Position numbers and translations under genes: made by a program
Notes under the pieces: model-generated
Databases searched by the model: none
Told to the model about the DNA's origin: nothing
What the model saw: only the letters and a program-made list of their open reading frames with translations
Assembly: GCF_000011385.1 (NCBI RefSeq)
Contig: NC_005125.1
Span: forward strand, 1,116,001-1,180,000
Direction: 5' to 3'
Source: Gloeobacter violaceus PCC 7421
GTDB taxonomy: Bacteria; Cyanobacteriota; Cyanobacteriia; Gloeobacterales; Gloeobacteraceae
DNA length: 64,000 nucleotides
Shown here: piece by piece, positions 1 to 9,235 of the stretch
How the letters are laid out: each line of letters opens with the position of its first letter
Numbering within the stretch: the stretch's first letter is position 1

Positions 1-200
1 AAGAAGGCGACATCCAGGTCACCCCGCGCAATCTCGAATTTTTTTATAAAAGCGACGACAACCTCGCCAAGCTTGTGTGCACCTTCGAATTGATCGACGA
101 TTTGCAGTGGCAGCGGTTGCGCCGGTTTATGGACCGCTACGCCGCCAGCAACGGCATGGAGTACCAGGACCGAGGCCCGCAGGACAAAATGAAACAGTAG
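1..200 (+). CDS. C-terminal end of an unidentified protein (5' truncated by window edge)
   Basis: An open frame enters from the left edge (first full codon at base 3) and stops with TAG at 198-200, giving 65 residues that begin [18 protein letters not shown] and end QDKMKQ. The hydrophobic/acidic pattern followed by an amphipathic Q-W-Q-R-L-R-R-F-M helix resembles the C-terminal end of PilZ-type domains, but this is only a resemblance. It ends 22 nt before ribH on the same strand. Function is not recognised from the visible part. Confidence 0.6.
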   Translation, partial: EGDIQVTPRNLEFFYKSDDNLAKLVCTFELIDDLQWQRLRRFMDRYAASNGMEYQDRGPQDKMKQ

Positions 201-222
201 TGACACCGTCTCCCCTACCGCT

Positions 223-765
223 ATGACCGTCTTCGAAGGCAACCTCCAGGACACCCGGGATCTAAAATTCGCCATTGTGATCGCGCGCTTCAACGACCTG
301 GTGGTCGGCAAATTGCTGTCCGCCTGTGAGGATTCCCTCAGGCGCCACGGCGTCGCCGTCGGTCCCGATTCGCACCAGGTCGATTATGCCTGGGTGCCGG
401 GCTCCTTCGAGATCCCGATGGTGGCCCGCCAACTTGCCCTCTCCGGCCGCTACGACGCGATCGTCTGCCTGGGGGCAGTCATCCGCGGCCAGACCAGCCA
501 CTACGACCACGTCGCCTCGGAAGTGGCCAAGGGCATCCAGGCCCTCGCCTTTCAGACCGGGGTGCCGGTCACCTTCGGCGTGCTCACCACCGACACGATG
601 CAGCAGGCGATCGAGCGGGCCGGCATCAAGAGCAACCTCGGCTGGGAGTACGGCGAGAATGCCATCGAAATGGCCACCCTCACCCGCAAAATCCGCCACC
701 TTGTCGCCGTGCGCGCCGTTCAGCCCGAACTGCCCGAGCAAACCCCGCCCAGTTTGCTGCAGTAA
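223..765 (+). CDS. ribH: 6,7-dimethyl-8-ribityllumazine synthase
   Basis: The enzyme joins 5-amino-6-ribitylaminouracil with dihydroxybutanone phosphate to make the lumazine precursor of riboflavin, in the cytoplasm, normally as an icosahedral or pentameric assembly. The 180 residues carry the family landmarks in order: an IVIARFND start strand, PGSFEIP in the substrate site, [14 protein letters not shown] with the catalytic-site histidine, and [20 protein letters not shown]. Length is slightly above the usual 155-165 because of a C-terminal tail of about 20 residues. The next gene starts 7 nt downstream. Confidence 0.95.
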   Translation: MTVFEGNLQDTRDLKFAIVIARFNDLVVGKLLSACEDSLRRHGVAVGPDSHQVDYAWVPGSFEIPMVARQLALSGRYDAIVCLGAVIRGQTSHYDHVASEVAKGIQALAFQTGVPVTFGVLTTDTMQQAIERAGIKSNLGWEYGENAIEMATLTRKIRHLVAVRAVQPELPEQTPPSLLQ

Positions 766-772
766 CCTGCCG

Positions 773-2020
773 ATGCGCCGCTGTCTGCTGGTGTTGCTGG
801 TATGGCTGTGGCCGTGGTCGGCGGTAGCTCAGACTTCGTTGAAATTTGACCTGGACGGCGATGGTCAGGCTGAGACGATCGTCCTGGCGGGTAGCGAATT
901 GCGCGTGCGCACCCAGGGTAGGAGCGAGATCCGCATGACGCTCGCCCCTTCGGCCCGGGCGGTCGAGACAGTGCCCCTCTCGGGCCGGATGGCACTGCTT
1001 GGGGTAGTCTTCGAAGGGGCCGGCAGTCGCTGCTACGCGTTTTTTCGCTACCGCACCGGCAATCTTGCGGCGGTGCCGGTGGAGGTTGGCGAGGACGATT
1101 TTGCCGATCGGCGCATCTGTGCCACAGACCAGATGCAGGTGCGCTGGACGGATCTGAACGCCGACGGCAGCTCAGAACTGATTGTCGAAGAACGGCTCGG
1201 CCAGCCCAAGCGCGCCTTGCGCCGCCGCGTCTACCGCCACGCCGAGGGCAGCTGGAACGCCGCACCGCTGCTGTCGGGGCTCTCGGTGGACGGAGTGCCG
1301 ATTTTGCCCCAGATGGTCGGTTCTTACTATCGCGCCGAGGCGGGCGCCGCCCTCGAAAATTTGCAGGACTTGCAGGAACTGCGCACCAGTCCGGCCTTGC
1401 AGGTCGCTTTGCCGGTGGGCGGCGGGCCATATCAGATAACTTTGCGCACCCCGGGGGCGGAGGCCGGTGTGGTCGTCACCGGCGCCCAGCGCTCGGTGGA
1501 CCTGGCGCGCGGCGAGCAGGTGCTTACTTTGAGTGTCGCGGTCGGTAGCCGGACCGGCCGCCTCATCTACGACTCCGCCGCCGATTTTGCCGATCCGCCC
1601 TTGTTGTTGGTGGGCCTCGGCCGCGACCTCGACGGCATCTACCGGCCCGCGCCCTACGCTCCCCAGTGGCCTACCCTCGAAGCCTATCTGGCCCAGGGGG
1701 TGCTCATCGGCCTCTGGAACCCGCTGGGTAACGTCGGGTTGGTGCTGCGCGACAGCCTGCGCATCCAGGCGGGAAGCAGCCCGAACGGGGTGGTGCTCTC
1801 TTTGCGTCCCGCAAATAACTACAGCGTCGATCTGACGGCGGCGGTGAGCGCCCCTTACGATCTGGCGCTGGTCTCAACCGGAGGGCCGTCCTGGCTTGTG
1901 GATCTGCGCGGGGCGGATTTTTTTGCCCTCGCCCCCGCCCGCTGCAACGGCGAAGGCCGTCCGACCTGCGCCCCGACCGCCAACCCGGTACTCTACCGCC
2001 GCCGCGACGCCCCTTCGTAG
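773..2020 (+). CDS. Secreted protein with FG-GAP/VCBS-like calcium-loop motifs, function unknown
   Basis: The ATG at 773 is chosen inside a longer open frame because it gives a clear signal peptide (MRRCLLVLLVWLWPWSAVAQ) and starts 7 nt after ribH. The mature part has two aspartate-rich loops, FDLDGDGQAE just after the signal and DLNADGSSELIVEE near residue 130, typical of FG-GAP/VCBS blades. The rest of the 415 residues matches nothing I recognise. It is probably periplasmic or exported and may share a transcript with ribH, though the functions look unrelated. Confidence 0.7.
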   Translation: MRRCLLVLLVWLWPWSAVAQTSLKFDLDGDGQAETIVLAGSELRVRTQGRSEIRMTLAPSARAVETVPLSGRMALLGVVFEGAGSRCYAFFRYRTGNLAAVPVEVGEDDFADRRICATDQMQVRWTDLNADGSSELIVEERLGQPKRALRRRVYRHAEGSWNAAPLLSGLSVDGVPILPQMVGSYYRAEAGAALENLQDLQELRTSPALQVALPVGGGPYQITLRTPGAEAGVVVTGAQRSVDLARGEQVLTLSVAVGSRTGRLIYDSAADFADPPLLLVGLGRDLDGIYRPAPYAPQWPTLEAYLAQGVLIGLWNPLGNVGLVLRDSLRIQAGSSPNGVVLSLRPANNYSVDLTAAVSAPYDLALVSTGGPSWLVDLRGADFFALAPARCNGEGRPTCAPTANPVLYRRRDAPS

Positions 2021-2058
2021 CAGAAGTTGGTACGATAAAAAAGCGCAATTTTAAGGAT

Positions 2059-2271
2059 ATGGCCGTGGTCACCCCCAGCACCACCAAGACCCTCGCGGAC
2101 TGGACGCCCCAAGAAGTGGCAGAGCTGGCCCGTCGCCTCGAAAACGACGATTACGAGCACGCCTTCGACGCCCTCGCCGACTGGCAAGTGCTCAAGGCCC
2201 TGCAGTATCGTCGTCCCCAACTGGTCGATGCCTACGTGCATCTGCTCGAACTCGAAGAGGACGAATCGTAA
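2059..2271 (+). CDS. Small conserved cyanobacterial protein (DUF2555-like)
   Basis: A 70-residue acidic helical protein with [25 protein letters not shown], then a tryptophan-containing helix and [10 protein letters not shown]. From memory this resembles the cyanobacterial DUF2555 family, whose function is unknown. A good ribosome site (taagga at 2052-2057) lies just before the ATG. The stop is 4 nt before the next gene, so the two are probably cotranscribed. Confidence 0.7.
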   Translation: MAVVTPSTTKTLADWTPQEVAELARRLENDDYEHAFDALADWQVLKALQYRRPQLVDAYVHLLELEEDES

Positions 2272-2275
2272 CCCC

Positions 2276-3436
2276 ATGGCCAAACATCGCTTTCTGGCGG
2301 GCAAAAAGATCGACCCCCAGCCGATTGGGGCGGGCATCTCGGTGAGTGCCCTCATCGACAACACGTTTTTGGCTTACAACGCCGGCCGGCTGCGCGAGGC
2401 GGCCCGGCTTTTAGTCGAGCGCATGCTGCGTCCGGGGGTGACTGTAGGCGTGACTCTGAGCGGCGCGCTCACGCCCACGGGATTGGGTATGGCGGCGATT
2501 ATTCCGCTCATGGAAGCGGGGTTTATCGATTGGATCATCTCCACGGGCGCCAATCTTTACCACGACACCCACCACGGCATCGGCCTCGATTTGCGCCGCG
2601 GCCGGGCCGATATTTCCGACGTGGTCCTGCGCGAAGAGGGCGTGGTGCGCATCTACGACATCTTCTTCGACTACGACGTCTTGCTGTCGACCGACCGCTT
2701 CTTTCGCGAAATCTTTAAAGCTCCCGAGTTTCAAGCCGCCATGGGCACGGCCGAATTTCACTACCTGGCGGGCAAGTACATCGCTGAGCGCGAGCGGCAG
2801 TTGGGCCTGGAGAATAAATCGCTGCTTGCCGCGGCTTATCGTCTCGGGGTGCCCATCTACACCTCCAGTCCCGGGGATTCTTCGATCGGCATGAACATCG
2901 CGGCGATGGCCCTCGACGGCAAAGGTCCGCGCCTCGATGTCTCACTCGACGTCAACGAGACCGCGGCCATTGTGCTGGACGCCAAGCGCTCCGGGGGTGA
3001 GAGCGGGGTCTGGATTCTCGGGGGCGGTTCACCCAAGAACTTCATGCTCCAGACCGAACCGCAGATCCAAGAAGTCCTGGGCATTCAAGAAAAGGGGCAC
3101 GACTACTTTTTGCAGGTGACCGACGCGCGGCCCGATACTGGCGGTCTGTCGGGGGCTACCCCCTCCGAGGCGGTCTCCTGGGGCAAAGTGGATCCCGACC
3201 GGCTGCCGGACACGGTGGTCTGCTACGTCGATTCGACGATTGCTCTGCCGCTACTGACCGCCTACGCCTTGGATAACGCTGAGTCCCGCCCGCTCAAGCG
3301 CCTCTACGACCGCCGGGGCGAAGTGATGGCCAAGCTCAAAGCCGAATACGAGGCGGCCCAGGCGGCTGGGGGAAGAGATCACAATGTGGGCGAACCGGCT
3401 CCCGAGCACATATCCTCGCAGGCCGCCGGCCGTTAG
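2276..3436 (+). CDS. Deoxyhypusine-synthase-like protein (bacterial DHS/homospermidine-synthase family)
   Basis: Homologues of eukaryotic deoxyhypusine synthase occur in cyanobacteria although bacteria have no eIF5A; they probably make or use a polyamine such as homospermidine, by NAD-dependent cleavage of spermidine. The ATG at 2276 starts [11 protein letters not shown], 386 residues, close to family length. The motif SWGKVDPD contains Lys304, which corresponds to the catalytic lysine of human DHS in SWGK. The NAD-site stretches [12 protein letters not shown] and LGGGSPKNF are present. The C-terminal 25 residues look disordered. Substrate is inferred, not shown. Confidence 0.85.
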   Translation: MAKHRFLAGKKIDPQPIGAGISVSALIDNTFLAYNAGRLREAARLLVERMLRPGVTVGVTLSGALTPTGLGMAAIIPLMEAGFIDWIISTGANLYHDTHHGIGLDLRRGRADISDVVLREEGVVRIYDIFFDYDVLLSTDRFFREIFKAPEFQAAMGTAEFHYLAGKYIAERERQLGLENKSLLAAAYRLGVPIYTSSPGDSSIGMNIAAMALDGKGPRLDVSLDVNETAAIVLDAKRSGGESGVWILGGGSPKNFMLQTEPQIQEVLGIQEKGHDYFLQVTDARPDTGGLSGATPSEAVSWGKVDPDRLPDTVVCYVDSTIALPLLTAYALDNAESRPLKRLYDRRGEVMAKLKAEYEAAQAAGGRDHNVGEPAPEHISSQAAGR

Positions 3437-3565
3437 GTTTGTAAGCTGGGAAGGTAAAACCTTGGTTTGCTAGTGCTCATCTCCCAGTGTTCAGGGTAAG
3501 CACCTAGTAAATAGGAGTACGATAGTGTTCGAGGTTGTATTGAAATAACCTGCTTGAGGAATATC

Positions 3566-4573
3566 ATGATAGGCCCCGAACTTCTTAATACTCTACTTAG
3601 TATTCTGCAGAGTCTTGGCACTACTCTGATCGCTTTCTTATTTAGATATTACTTGAACGAATTGAGTGACAATCGCACCTTAAGCAGGCTCCGTACAACT
3701 GGAGTGATAACGATCCGTAGCACAAAGCGTGATGATGCCGAAAAGTCTAAGCGTCGCACTCAACAGATCGTTGCAGTGCTATTTACTGCTGTTCATGTTA
3801 CTCTGTCATCCTTGTTGCTTTTCCTCGTTGCCTCTATAAGTATCAGTCCTTTACTATTTGCACTCTCTATTGTGAGCATATTCATCTTTGCTCTAACCAT
3901 CAATGACGTTTGGACGAGGGCATTCGATTCCGCAGCGAGATTTAAACCGCAAGCGGAAATCGAGCTTACTTCGGATGTCGTCGCAATCAAAGACCAGATT
4001 AAGTCGATTATGATGCAGTTAAGAGCTTCATTGTTCTGGGATGATGGAGAAACACTCGGATACAAGATGCCTGGAGGTCTTCTCCGCTCTGAGAGAATGC
4101 TTGTATTCAAGATCACAAACAGTAAAAACTTACTTTTGGAGGTGTGTGGCTGCAAAATTCTAGGAAGCAGCAAAGAATTTAAGGGGCCTAGCGATGGTTC
4201 ATTCCTTGAAGATGCTTTGAATGTACAAAGTTTTATCGATCTCTTCTACGCTAGCAGTGTTCTTGCACAGGATGAATCGAAGTATTTGCCTATTAGCCCG
4301 GCAAGCAAAGGGTTGCATCCGTATGCGAACAATCTCAGTAGCTTGGACGAAAGTAGCAGTTCTGAACTGAACTGGAGCGAATTGGGTAACCGAGAAGTGT
4401 CTGTAGTGAAAAGGCACGGTAGAGTAGCAGGCTTTTATCTTCCTGTAAACACTGCTACCAAAGAGGAGATCCGGCAGGCTCATTTACAATTTGAGCAAGC
4501 ATTAGAGCAAGTTTTGAAGGAAAGTAACCTTACCGAAGACGAACTGAACAAATTACTGGATCTCTCGAGTTGA
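3566..4573 (+). CDS. Three-helix membrane protein of unknown function, partner of a PIN nuclease
   Basis: The start is set at ATG 3566, with tgagga at 3555-3560 as ribosome site, rather than an upstream in-frame TTG at 3554. The 335 residues have hydrophobic segments at about 7-29, 69-91 and 94-113, separated by a basic loop (RSTKRDDAEKSKRR), then a soluble C-terminal domain of about 220 residues without recognised motifs. The base composition is clearly AT-richer than flanking genes and codon use differs, suggesting acquisition. The stop is 6 nt before the PIN-domain gene, so the two form a pair. No function assigned. Confidence 0.7.
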   Translation: MIGPELLNTLLSILQSLGTTLIAFLFRYYLNELSDNRTLSRLRTTGVITIRSTKRDDAEKSKRRTQQIVAVLFTAVHVTLSSLLLFLVASISISPLLFALSIVSIFIFALTINDVWTRAFDSAARFKPQAEIELTSDVVAIKDQIKSIMMQLRASLFWDDGETLGYKMPGGLLRSERMLVFKITNSKNLLLEVCGCKILGSSKEFKGPSDGSFLEDALNVQSFIDLFYASSVLAQDESKYLPISPASKGLHPYANNLSSLDESSSSELNWSELGNREVSVVKRHGRVAGFYLPVNTATKEEIRQAHLQFEQALEQVLKESNLTEDELNKLLDLSS

Positions 4574-4579
4574 TCCGCT

Positions 4580-5017
4580 GTGCTCTTAGTGATCGATGCG
4601 AACATTCTGGTCGGTGAATCCCTACGAAAGCGCGGACAGGAACTCTTTTCTAACCCTGCACTCGAAATATTTGCAACCCAGAAAGTCGTAGAAGAATACG
4701 AATACGAGCTGGCAAAGCGCATGGAAGCAATGGTCCGAAAGGGCAATCAGAACTTGCAGAGTGCACAAGCTCTACGCGCCGCAGCCATCCAGTGCATCGA
4801 GAAGAATATTCAGCCAGTTCCTGAGCCCATATATCTCTCCAATAAAATGCAGGCCTTGCTGCGCATCCCCCGTGATCCTCAGGACTGGCCCACGGTTGCC
4901 TTGGCCTTGGTCCTGGAGGCCGGAATATGGACTGCTGATGGAGATTTTTTGGGGTGTGGACTGCCAACTTGGACAACAGAAACCTTGTCGGCATACTTGG
5001 CTAGCAATACCTCGTAA
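4580..5017 (+). CDS. PIN-domain protein, probable ribonuclease
   Basis: A 145-residue protein beginning at a GTG with VIDANILVG, the PIN-domain strand carrying the first metal-binding aspartate (Asp6). It continues with an acidic VVEEYEYEL helix near residue 40, Asp102 in PRDPQDWPTVALAL and Asp120/Asp122 in TADGDF, which fits the usual set of three or four acidic residues. PIN proteins are Mg-dependent RNases and often toxins. The expected small DNA-binding antitoxin is absent; its only partner is the membrane protein 6 nt upstream. AT-richer than its surroundings. Confidence 0.8.
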   Translation: MLLVIDANILVGESLRKRGQELFSNPALEIFATQKVVEEYEYELAKRMEAMVRKGNQNLQSAQALRAAAIQCIEKNIQPVPEPIYLSNKMQALLRIPRDPQDWPTVALALVLEAGIWTADGDFLGCGLPTWTTETLSAYLASNTS

Positions 5018-5071
5018 TGCTTGAAAGTTGTACCATTAAATCCTAGGCATTCGCACCGGTTGCCACGAGCT

Positions 5072-6100
5072 CTAATTTGCACTCAATACCGGCTTCGCTT
5101 CCAGACGCTCGATGGCCTCGTTCAGCAGCCTTTCTCCCTCGGGTACAGTCTCAATGCACATCAGTTGGGCGCGCAAAGCCGCCGCTCCGGGAAAGTCGCG
5201 CACGTACCAGCCCATGTGCTTGCGCGCCCGGCGTACCCCCGGCGCTCCGAGATAGTCAAAAAGCAAGTGGAGATGGACACAGGCCATCTCCAGGCGCGCG
5301 CGGGGTGTCGGATCGGGTAGTCGCTCGCCGGTGCGCAAATAGTGATCGATCTGACCCACCAAGTGCGGAGCCCCCATCGTGCCGCGCGCGCACATGACGC
5401 CGTCCGCTCCGGTCAACTCCAGACAGCGAATCGCCGCGTCGATTGAGAAGATGTCGCCGTTGGCGATGACTGGGATGGCCAGTTGCGCTTTGACCCGGGC
5501 TATCCACTCCCAGCGGGCGGTGCCTTCGAAACTCTGGGCGCGGGTGCGGGCGTGGACCGTGAGCATCTGGGCGCCGCTTTCTTGCATCAGGCGCGCAAAT
5601 TCGAGGATATTGATCTCCCCGTCGCTCCAGCCCAGGCGCGTCTTGACGGTGACCGGCAGGCTTACCGCCGCCGCGACTACGGCGACGATTTTGGCCGCGG
5701 TGGCCGGATCGCGCAGGAGCGAGGAGCCGCCGCCGTTTTTGGTGATCTTGTTGACCGGGCAACCCATGTTGATGTCGATCACATCGGCACCCTGGGCCTC
5801 GGCGACGCGCGCCGCCTCCGCCAGAAAGTCGGGGCGGCAATCGAACAGCTGGATGCCGATGGGCGTCTCGCCCGGCGCGATGTCCATGATCTGGGGCAGC
5901 GAGCGGCTGTAGTGCAGCCCCGAAGCGCTCACCATCTCGGTGTACAACAGCGAGTGCGGCGCATAGCGGCGCACCAGTTGCCGAAACGCCTTGTCGGTCA
6001 CCCCGGCCAGGGGCGATTGGAGCACGCGGCTGGCGAAGCGGTGCGAACCGATGGTGAGGGGTGAAGCGAGGCGTGCCCGGTGGGTGGCGGACAGTTCCAT
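5072..6100 (-). CDS. dusB: tRNA-dihydrouridine synthase
   Basis: A flavoenzyme reducing specific uridines of tRNA to dihydrouridine. The 342 residues form a TIM barrel: SPLAGVTDKAFR at the start, NMGCPVNKITKNGGGSSLLR with the active-site cysteine, VTVKTRLGW with the conserved lysine, VHARTR, and NGDIFS plus GVMCARGTMG at the phosphate-binding end. The sequence style is DusB-like, but the exact tRNA position is not determinable here, so the symbol is tentative. It is convergent with the PIN gene, and the next minus-strand gene upstream is 11 nt away. Confidence 0.9.
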   Translation of the reverse strand: MELSATHRARLASPLTIGSHRFASRVLQSPLAGVTDKAFRQLVRRYAPHSLLYTEMVSASGLHYSRSLPQIMDIAPGETPIGIQLFDCRPDFLAEAARVAEAQGADVIDINMGCPVNKITKNGGGSSLLRDPATAAKIVAVVAAAVSLPVTVKTRLGWSDGEINILEFARLMQESGAQMLTVHARTRAQSFEGTARWEWIARVKAQLAIPVIANGDIFSIDAAIRCLELTGADGVMCARGTMGAPHLVGQIDHYLRTGERLPDPTPRARLEMACVHLHLLFDYLGAPGVRRARKHMGWYVRDFPGAAALRAQLMCIETVPEGERLLNEAIERLEAKPVLSAN

Positions 6101-6111
6101 GGGGGGTTCCC

Positions 6112-6459
6112 TCAGCTGAGTTTGACGGCGGTGCCGGAGACGGAGACCATCAACATGCTGCCCCCTTCGGGAACGGCGATAGTTTCGTAGTCGATGTCGA
6201 CGCCAATCACCCCATCGGCGCCCAGTTCGCGCGCCTCGCGGGTCATCTCGTCCATGGCAATCTGGCGGGCTTTGCGCAATTCGCGCTCGTAGGCGGCGGA
6301 GCGGCCTCCCACGATGTCGCGGATCTTGGCAAAAAAGTCGGCGAAGACGTTGGCGCCCAGGATAGCCTCGCCGGTCACGACACCCAGATAACCCTGGACC
6401 GGGCGGCCTTCGATGGCGGTGGTGGTGCTGATAATCACAACAGGATGCTCCCGATTCAC
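6112..6459 (-). CDS. YbjQ/UPF0145 family protein
   Basis: A 115-residue protein with [33 protein letters not shown], a [19 protein letters not shown] stretch and [15 protein letters not shown], the landmarks of the YbjQ (DUF74) family, which forms small pentameric shells of unclear role. The start codon is GTG at 6459, and it overlaps the stop of the upstream gene in the four bases GTGA, so translation is probably coupled. Confidence 0.88.
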   Translation of the reverse strand: MNREHPVVIISTTTAIEGRPVQGYLGVVTGEAILGANVFADFFAKIRDIVGGRSAAYERELRKARQIAMDEMTREARELGADGVIGVDIDYETIAVPEGGSMLMVSVSGTAVKLS

Positions 6460-7127
6460 AGCAAGGTCTGCAGATAAGTTTGCACGATCGTCTCCAGCTT
6501 GCTCATAATCTCCTGCTGCTCCTGGGGATTGAGCCCGGTGTTGCGCAGCTCCAGGATCAGCTCGCCCTTGCGCTTGGGAAGACCGACGAAGCCTTTGTGG
6601 CCGTTGCGAAAGTCGGAGGCCGCAAATTCGCCGGCAATCCCCGCCAGATTAAATAATTCCGCCTCGCTGCGCTCGGGCACCAGACCCACGGACTGCTTGC
6701 ACACCAGGCGCAACTGTTCGATTTCGGGCCGCTCCACGATGAGCTTTTCGAGTTTGGCAAGCCGCCCATGCCAGTGGCGTTCCTCTTCGCCTTCCTCGCG
6801 CTCCATGCGCTCTTTGAGCAGGCGATTGTAATTTTCAAACAGGACGGGAGTGACACTCTGCTCCCAATCGCGAATGCGGCTGAAGACCGTGTGGATACTG
6901 CGGACGATCTTGGGTGTCGGGTTGTACGGAACCGCCTGACGGTTTGGCCCGTGCGGGTTGTAGCCCAGCATGATCCGCCGCAGGGTGTTTTGCGTAATGT
7001 TGCGTTCACCGGTGTACTGATCGACCGAAAGCAAACAAAAATCCGTCTGGGTCATGCGGGCTTCGTTGAGAAAATTCTCCAGCAATTGCCCAAGAGGGAA
7101 CTGACGTTTTGGAAGTGCACCATTCAT
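6456..7127 (-). CDS. Hypothetical protein, possible helix-turn-helix at N-terminus
   Basis: The 223 residues begin [23 protein letters not shown], followed by [15 protein letters not shown], a spacing reminiscent of XRE-type DNA-binding helices, then a charged, probably coiled-coil middle ([22 protein letters not shown]) and a C-terminal helix. No family recognised. Its stop overlaps the start of the YbjQ gene. Whether it is a regulator is only a guess from the N-terminal pattern. Confidence 0.6.
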   Translation of the reverse strand: MNGALPKRQFPLGQLLENFLNEARMTQTDFCLLSVDQYTGERNITQNTLRRIMLGYNPHGPNRQAVPYNPTPKIVRSIHTVFSRIRDWEQSVTPVLFENYNRLLKERMEREEGEEERHWHGRLAKLEKLIVERPEIEQLRLVCKQSVGLVPERSEAELFNLAGIAGEFAASDFRNGHKGFVGLPKRKGELILELRNTGLNPQEQQEIMSKLETIVQTYLQTLL

Positions 7128-7327
7128 TGCCGTTTACGTGTATACGGTGATACTATGTTATCCCATCGGCGGTAACTTACCGGTGCAGGCACCCCCGGGC
7201 ATGGGAAGGCGATCCCCGGTGCCGCCCGACACAATCCGTGGGATTTTTCACACTTTCGTGAGATTTTACTGGAAATACGCTCGGAGAGCGTGTAGTATTT
7301 CTCGCAGTCCTTCTCTTAAAATAATCT

Positions 7328-7570
7328 ATGTCAGCGGACGATACATTTGCCAATGCGCTCGAGGTGATCCAGTGCCTGCCGCTCGGTGATCCGCGTGTGC
7401 TCGACGCCTGCCGCAGGCTCGGGGAGATCACCAACGACCTGCAAAGCGCGATGGCGGCTGAGACCGACCTGGAGCAAGCCTGTGCCCTTGTCGAAGAGCA
7501 CGCTCACGACAGCGCGCGCAAGGCGGCAAGCTTTCTTATCGAGGTGTTGCGCCTCGCCCACAACCTCTAA
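7328..7570 (+). CDS. Small helical hypothetical protein
   Basis: An 80-residue, all-helical-looking protein (ANALEVIQCLPLGDPRVLDACRRLGEITNDLQ and so on), acidic, without motifs that I recognise. It stands alone between the divergent minus-strand gene to its left and convergent argH to its right. The 200 bases before it contain an AT-rich stretch (cttaaaataatct, 7315-7327) immediately before the ATG, with no clear ribosome site. Confidence 0.5.
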   Translation: MSADDTFANALEVIQCLPLGDPRVLDACRRLGEITNDLQSAMAAETDLEQACALVEEHAHDSARKAASFLIEVLRLAHNL

Positions 7571-7636
7571 TGGCGCGGGTTTTCGCCATGTCTTACCGAC
7601 TTATGCCGCTGGACATCCAGTAGACAATTTGTCCAC

Positions 7637-9043
7637 TTAATGGGCCGAAGCGGAGGGGAAATGTCCTTGCCAGCGGGCCTCGGCGCGCCCGAGGGCGGCG
7701 CGCACCTGCTCGAAGCCGGTGCCGCCGTAGCTGTTGCGGGCGGCCACCACCGTTCTGGGGGTGATAGCCGCGTAGAGATCATCGTCGAAGGCCGGATGGA
7801 AGTGCCGCCACTGGGCAATGGGCAGATCCCGCAGCAGTGCATTTGATTTTAAGCAGTGCTTGACCACTGCGCCGATGACGCCGTAGGCCTCCCGAAAGGG
7901 TACCCCCTTGCGCACCAGATAGTCGGCGGCGTCGGTGGCGTTGGAGAAATCTTCTTCGACAGCCCCGGCAAGCCGGTCGGGCTGAAAGACGATGCCTTCG
8001 GCCATCAGAATCGTCATCGCTTCTAGAGAACTTTCGACCGAGCGCGCCGCGTCGAAGATGCCCTCTTTGTCCTCCTGCAGGTCTTTGTTGTAGGCGAGCG
8101 GCAACCCCTTGAGCACGGTGAGCATCCCCATCAGGTGGCCGAAGATGCGGCCCGTCTTACCGCGCACCAGTTCCGGCACGTCCGGATTTTTCTTCTGGGG
8201 CATCAGGCTGGAGCCGGTGGCACAGCGATCGGTGAGGGTAAGAAAGCGAAATTCTTGCGAAGCCCAGAGGATGATTTCTTCTGAAAGCCGGCTCAGGTGC
8301 ACGGCAATCAGGCTCGCTGCCGCCAGAAATTCGACCACATAGTCGCGGTCGCTCACCGCATCGAGCGAATTTTCGCTGAGGGCGACAAAACCCAGAAGCC
8401 GGGCGGTGTAGTGCCGGTCGATGGGTAGGACCGTTCCGGCGAGCGCCCCGGAACCGAGCGGACAGACGTTGACGCGCTCGCGGATCTGCGTCAGCCGCTC
8501 GATGTCGCGCTCGCCCATCTCGATGTAGGCAAGCAGGTGGTGGGCGAGGCTCACCGGTTGTGCCCGCTGCAGGTGGGTGTAACCGGGAATGAGCGTCTCG
8601 ACGTGGCAAGCGGCCAGATCCAGCAGGGTGCGCTGAAATACGCCAAGTCGGCCGACAATCCGGTCGATACGCTCGCGCAGCCACAGCCTGAGGTCGGTAC
8701 CCACCTGATCGTTGCGCGAACGGGCCGTGTGCAGTTTCTTGCCCACCTCGCCCACCAGTTCCACCAGCCGCCGCTCGACGGCATAGTGCACATCCTCCTG
8801 TTCAAGACCCGGGCGGAACTGACCGGTGCGCCACTCCGAGCGGATCTGCTCAAGACCACCGACTAGAGCCTCAGCCTCCGCTTCGCTGAGGATGCCGCTA
8901 TGCGCCAGCATCCGGGCGTGGGCCGCCGAGCCGCTCAGGTCGTACTCGATAAGCTCGATGTCGAAGCCGATGCTCGCATTAAAGGCGGCGACGGTCGGGT
9001 GCAGGCCCGCTTCAAAGCGGGCGCTCCAGGGGGTGGCGGTCAT
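7637..9043 (-). CDS. argH: Argininosuccinate lyase
   Basis: Last step of arginine synthesis: splits argininosuccinate into arginine and fumarate, in the cytoplasm as a tetramer. At 468 residues it is normal length. Seen are [20 protein letters not shown] in the substrate site, and the fumarase/aspartase superfamily signature [12 protein letters not shown] with the catalytic serine loop. It is transcribed away from glnA; the 192 bases between the two starts carry the glnA NtcA promoter. Confidence 0.96.
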   Translation of the reverse strand: MTATPWSARFEAGLHPTVAAFNASIGFDIELIEYDLSGSAAHARMLAHSGILSEAEAEALVGGLEQIRSEWRTGQFRPGLEQEDVHYAVERRLVELVGEVGKKLHTARSRNDQVGTDLRLWLRERIDRIVGRLGVFQRTLLDLAACHVETLIPGYTHLQRAQPVSLAHHLLAYIEMGERDIERLTQIRERVNVCPLGSGALAGTVLPIDRHYTARLLGFVALSENSLDAVSDRDYVVEFLAAASLIAVHLSRLSEEIILWASQEFRFLTLTDRCATGSSLMPQKKNPDVPELVRGKTGRIFGHLMGMLTVLKGLPLAYNKDLQEDKEGIFDAARSVESSLEAMTILMAEGIVFQPDRLAGAVEEDFSNATDAADYLVRKGVPFREAYGVIGAVVKHCLKSNALLRDLPIAQWRHFHPAFDDDLYAAITPRTVVAARNSYGGTGFEQVRAALGRAEARWQGHFPSASAH

Positions 9044-9120
9044 GGTGAACAGCAGACAGACAACTTCATCAGCATATCCTCACGCCGCTGCCGAAGCCTC
9101 CCGTAGCACACCCGAAGAGC

Positions 9121-9162
9121 GTATCTCAGACTACAAAACACCTCCCCGACCCTCCTTAGTAT
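9121..9162 (+). promoter_or_regulatory. NtcA-activated promoter of glnA
   Basis: At 9121-9134 there is a perfect GTA-N8-TAC palindrome (GTATCTCAGACTAC), the binding site of the cyanobacterial nitrogen regulator NtcA. Exactly 22 bases after it comes TAGTAT (9157-9162), matching the TAN3T -10 element of class II NtcA promoters, where NtcA replaces the -35 box. The start of glnA is 73 nt further on. Sequence match is direct; regulation is inferred from the known architecture. Confidence 0.9.
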
Positions 9163-9235
9163 GGGTTGGCCCTGCCCTGGCCGGCTTGGCTCCACTCTTT
9201 CACTTGGCCCACTACAGCTCTAGGAGAGCCTCGAC

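Noticed and set aside
3470-3512. Imperfect inverted repeat CTAGTGCT...AGCACCTAG at the left edge of the AT-rich island, considered as attachment site
   Set aside because: No matching copy was found at the right edge near 5020-5070, and no integrase is present.
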